Source of the DNA: Oscillospiraceae bacterium
GTDB lineage: Bacteria; Bacillota; Clostridia; Oscillospirales; Acutalibacteraceae
Assembly: GCA_003505905.1 (NCBI GenBank)
Contig: DNXM01000082.1
Location: 1 to 7,261 of the forward strand
DNA: 7,261 nucleotides
Reading direction: 5' to 3'
Shown: piece by piece, positions 6,053 through 7,261 of the stretch
How positions within the stretch are numbered: the stretch's first letter is position 1
How the letters are laid out: each line of letters opens with the position of its first letter
The notes under the pieces: generated by a model
Told to the model about the DNA's origin: nothing
Databases searched by the model: none
What the model saw: the letters and a program-made list of their open reading frames with translations, nothing else
Program-made: the position numbers and the translations under genes

Positions 6053-6763
6053 ATGAGTAAAAAAGATGAAATTCGAGCGGCGTTCAAAGCCGCCTTCCCC
6101 TATACCGTTCCCATTTTAGCCGGTTTTTTGTTTCTCGGCATGACCTACGGCGTATACATGAATGTTTCGGGCTTTTCGTTCCTCTACCCGATGCTGATGA
6201 GTCTTTTTATTTTTGCAGGCTCGATGGAATTTGTCAGCGTCGGTCTGCTCCTCGGCTCGTTTCACCCGTTGCAGGCGGTTTTGATGACGCTGATGATTAA
6301 CGCAAGGCACCTGTTTTACGGCATTTCCATGTTAGACCGCTATCACGATATGGGCAGAAAAAAGCCGTATTTGATTTACGGGCTTTGCGATGAAACCTTT
6401 TCCGTCAACTGCGCCGTAACGGTGCCGCCCGATGTGGACAAGGGTTGGTTCTTCTTTTTTGTCACCCTGCTCAATCAGCTTTATTGGGTAACAGGTTCCA
6501 CGCTCGGCGGTCTGTTCGGCTCGCTGATTTCGTTTGACACAAAGGGCATGGACTTTGTGATGACCGCCCTGTTTGTTGTTATTTTTTTGGATTGGTGGAT
6601 GAAGGACAAAAATCGCATCCCGTCCGTTCTCGGGCTTGGCATTTCCCTGCTTTGCCTGCTCGTATTCAAAGCCAATCACTTCCTGCTGCCTGCAATGGGC
6701 TTGATTCTGCTCGCTCTTGCACTGTTACGCAAGCCATTGGAAAAGGCAGGTGAACGGCAATGA
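6053..6763 (+). CDS. azlC: AzlC family branched-chain amino acid export permease, large subunit
   Basis: This 236-residue, strongly hydrophobic membrane protein is of normal length for AzlC/BrnF. Family hallmarks are the [19 protein letters not shown] segment (15-33), [13 protein letters not shown] (54-66), the very typical [16 protein letters not shown] (82-97) and the DETF motif (113-116). About seven hydrophobic stretches can be seen. The start at 6053 is preferred to an upstream in-frame TTG at 5993 because that codon lies at the -35 box; GGAG at 6039-6042 is 10 bases before the ATG. Its stop overlaps the azlD start by ATGA, as expected for a two-subunit exporter made in equal amounts. 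By family (BrnFE of Corynebacterium, AzlCD of Bacillus) the pair exports leucine, isoleucine, valine and sometimes methionine or toxic analogues such as azaleucine. The exact substrate here is inferred. Confidence 0.93.
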   Translation: MSKKDEIRAAFKAAFPYTVPILAGFLFLGMTYGVYMNVSGFSFLYPMLMSLFIFAGSMEFVSVGLLLGSFHPLQAVLMTLMINARHLFYGISMLDRYHDMGRKKPYLIYGLCDETFSVNCAVTVPPDVDKGWFFFFVTLLNQLYWVTGSTLGGLFGSLISFDTKGMDFVMTALFVVIFLDWWMKDKNRIPSVLGLGISLLCLLVFKANHFLLPAMGLILLALALLRKPLEKAGERQ

Positions 6764-7086
6764 GTTTATCCCAACAGGTTTTGACCGTTGCGCTTATTGT
6801 GCTGACAACCATGACAACACGGTTTTTGCCGTTTCTGCTGTTTCCAAAAGGCAAACCCATGCCGAAATTCATCCGCTATCTCGGCAAGGTTCTGCCCGGT
6901 GCGGTGTTCGGAATGCTGGTGATTTACTGTTTGAAAGAAGTGGACTTGTTTTCCGCTTCGCACGGCTTGCCCGAGTTGATTTCCATTGCGGCGGTCGTTG
7001 TCACCCACTTGTGGAAAAAGCAAATGCTGCTCTCCATCGCGGTGGGCACCGTGTGCTATATGCTGTTGGTTCAATTTGTGTTTTGA
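6760..7086 (+). CDS. azlD: AzlD family branched-chain amino acid export permease, small subunit
   Basis: This 108-residue protein has three to four membrane helices and matches the AzlD/BrnE family in size and in its [11 protein letters not shown] motif (19-29), followed by the [21 protein letters not shown] segment and a second hydrophobic pair (about 70-108) ending at the C-terminus. The ATG is in a 4 bp overlap with the azlC stop and is preceded by AGGTG (6748-6752) with a 7-base spacer. AzlC and AzlD are both needed for export in characterised systems. The product is an inner-membrane partner without a domain of its own for energy coupling. Confidence 0.92.
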   Translation: MSLSQQVLTVALIVLTTMTTRFLPFLLFPKGKPMPKFIRYLGKVLPGAVFGMLVIYCLKEVDLFSASHGLPELISIAAVVVTHLWKKQMLLSIAVGTVCYMLLVQFVF

Positions 7087-7095
7087 GGAGTAATT

Positions 7096-7261
7096 ATGAC
7101 CGCAACGCTTACCCAATTTTTAATTGTCTGTCCCCTGCTTTTTATTGCAGGCTTTGTCGACGCCGTGGCAGGAGGCGGCGGTTTGATTTCACTGCCTGCC
7201 TGCTTGATTGCCGGCTTGCCCACACACCGGGCGCTCGGCACAAACAAGCTCAGCTCCTTTT
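7096..7261 (+). CDS. TauE/SafE (TSUP) family membrane permease, N-terminal part (cut by window edge)
   Basis: The first 55 codons of a membrane protein are present. The translated start shows a hydrophobic helix and then the TSUP hallmark GFVDAVAGGGGLISLPA (19-35) followed by the ALGTNKLSS motif (46-54), which together identify the family of sulfite, sulfoacetate or other anion exporters formerly called DUF81. GAGGAG at 7085-7090, overlapping the azlD stop, lies 5 bases before the ATG at 7096, and the gap to azlD is 9 bp, so it is probably cotranscribed with azlCD. The family transports organosulfur or small organic anions, but substrates differ widely and none can be inferred here. A full-length member would have about 250 residues. 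Confidence 0.88.
   Translation, partial: MTATLTQFLIVCPLLFIAGFVDAVAGGGGLISLPACLIAGLPTHRALGTNKLSSF

Noticed and set aside
1..7261. CRISPR arrays, tRNA or rRNA genes, insertion sequences, attachment sites
   Set aside because: I read both strands for direct repeats, transposase motifs, terminal inverted repeats and tRNA-like arms and found none; the window is almost fully occupied by identified genes.

Overview
The window looks like a chromosomal segment of an anaerobic, low-to-mid GC member of the Clostridia (Oscillospiraceae or Lachnospiraceae-like). The evidence is strong AGGAGG-type ribosome binding sites, sigma-A promoters with extended -10 boxes, a NuoE/NuoF-type redox gene set of the kind found with [FeFe] hydrogenases in fermenters, and a heterodimeric Firmicutes-type ABC exporter. 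The genus cannot be named from this stretch alone.

Left part (1-2060, minus strand): four tightly packed genes read leftward from one promoter (2145-2174). In order of transcription they are a NuoE/HydC-like [2Fe-2S] protein, a small GHKL-fold ATP-binding protein, a small thioredoxin-fold [2Fe-2S] ferredoxin, and the start of a NuoF/HydB-like flavoprotein, which runs off the left edge after 206 residues. Gaps are 3 bp, a 14 bp overlap and 16 bp. The order matches clusters that encode the NADH-linked part of electron-bifurcating [FeFe] hydrogenases. The hydrogenase subunit HydA would be expected just left of the window but is not seen.

Middle (2061-2340): a 280 bp AT-rich divergent intergenic region. 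It holds the leftward promoter and its leader with two small hairpins, a 10 bp inverted repeat, and a rightward promoter whose -10 box lies inside a perfect 13 bp palindrome, a plausible operator.

Right of it (2341-5948, plus strand): two half-transporter genes joined by an ATGA overlap, together forming a TM287/288-type heterodimeric ABC exporter. The first subunit has degenerate catalytic residues (Asp for the Walker B Glu, Gln for the switch His). The second keeps those residues but has an altered signature motif (LSQGQ). This is the expected pattern for one degenerate and one active ATP site. A strong intrinsic terminator (5954-5990) closes this operon.

Right end (5993-7261, plus strand): a new promoter directly after the terminator drives azlC and azlD (branched-chain amino acid export pair, ATGA overlap), then the first 55 codons of a TauE/SafE (TSUP) family permease cut by the window edge.

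I see no mobile element, CRISPR array, tRNA or rRNA. Nothing here is clearly an entirely new system. The least explained parts are the GHKL ATP-binding protein and the three-cysteine ferredoxin inside the redox operon, and the palindrome on the exporter promoter.
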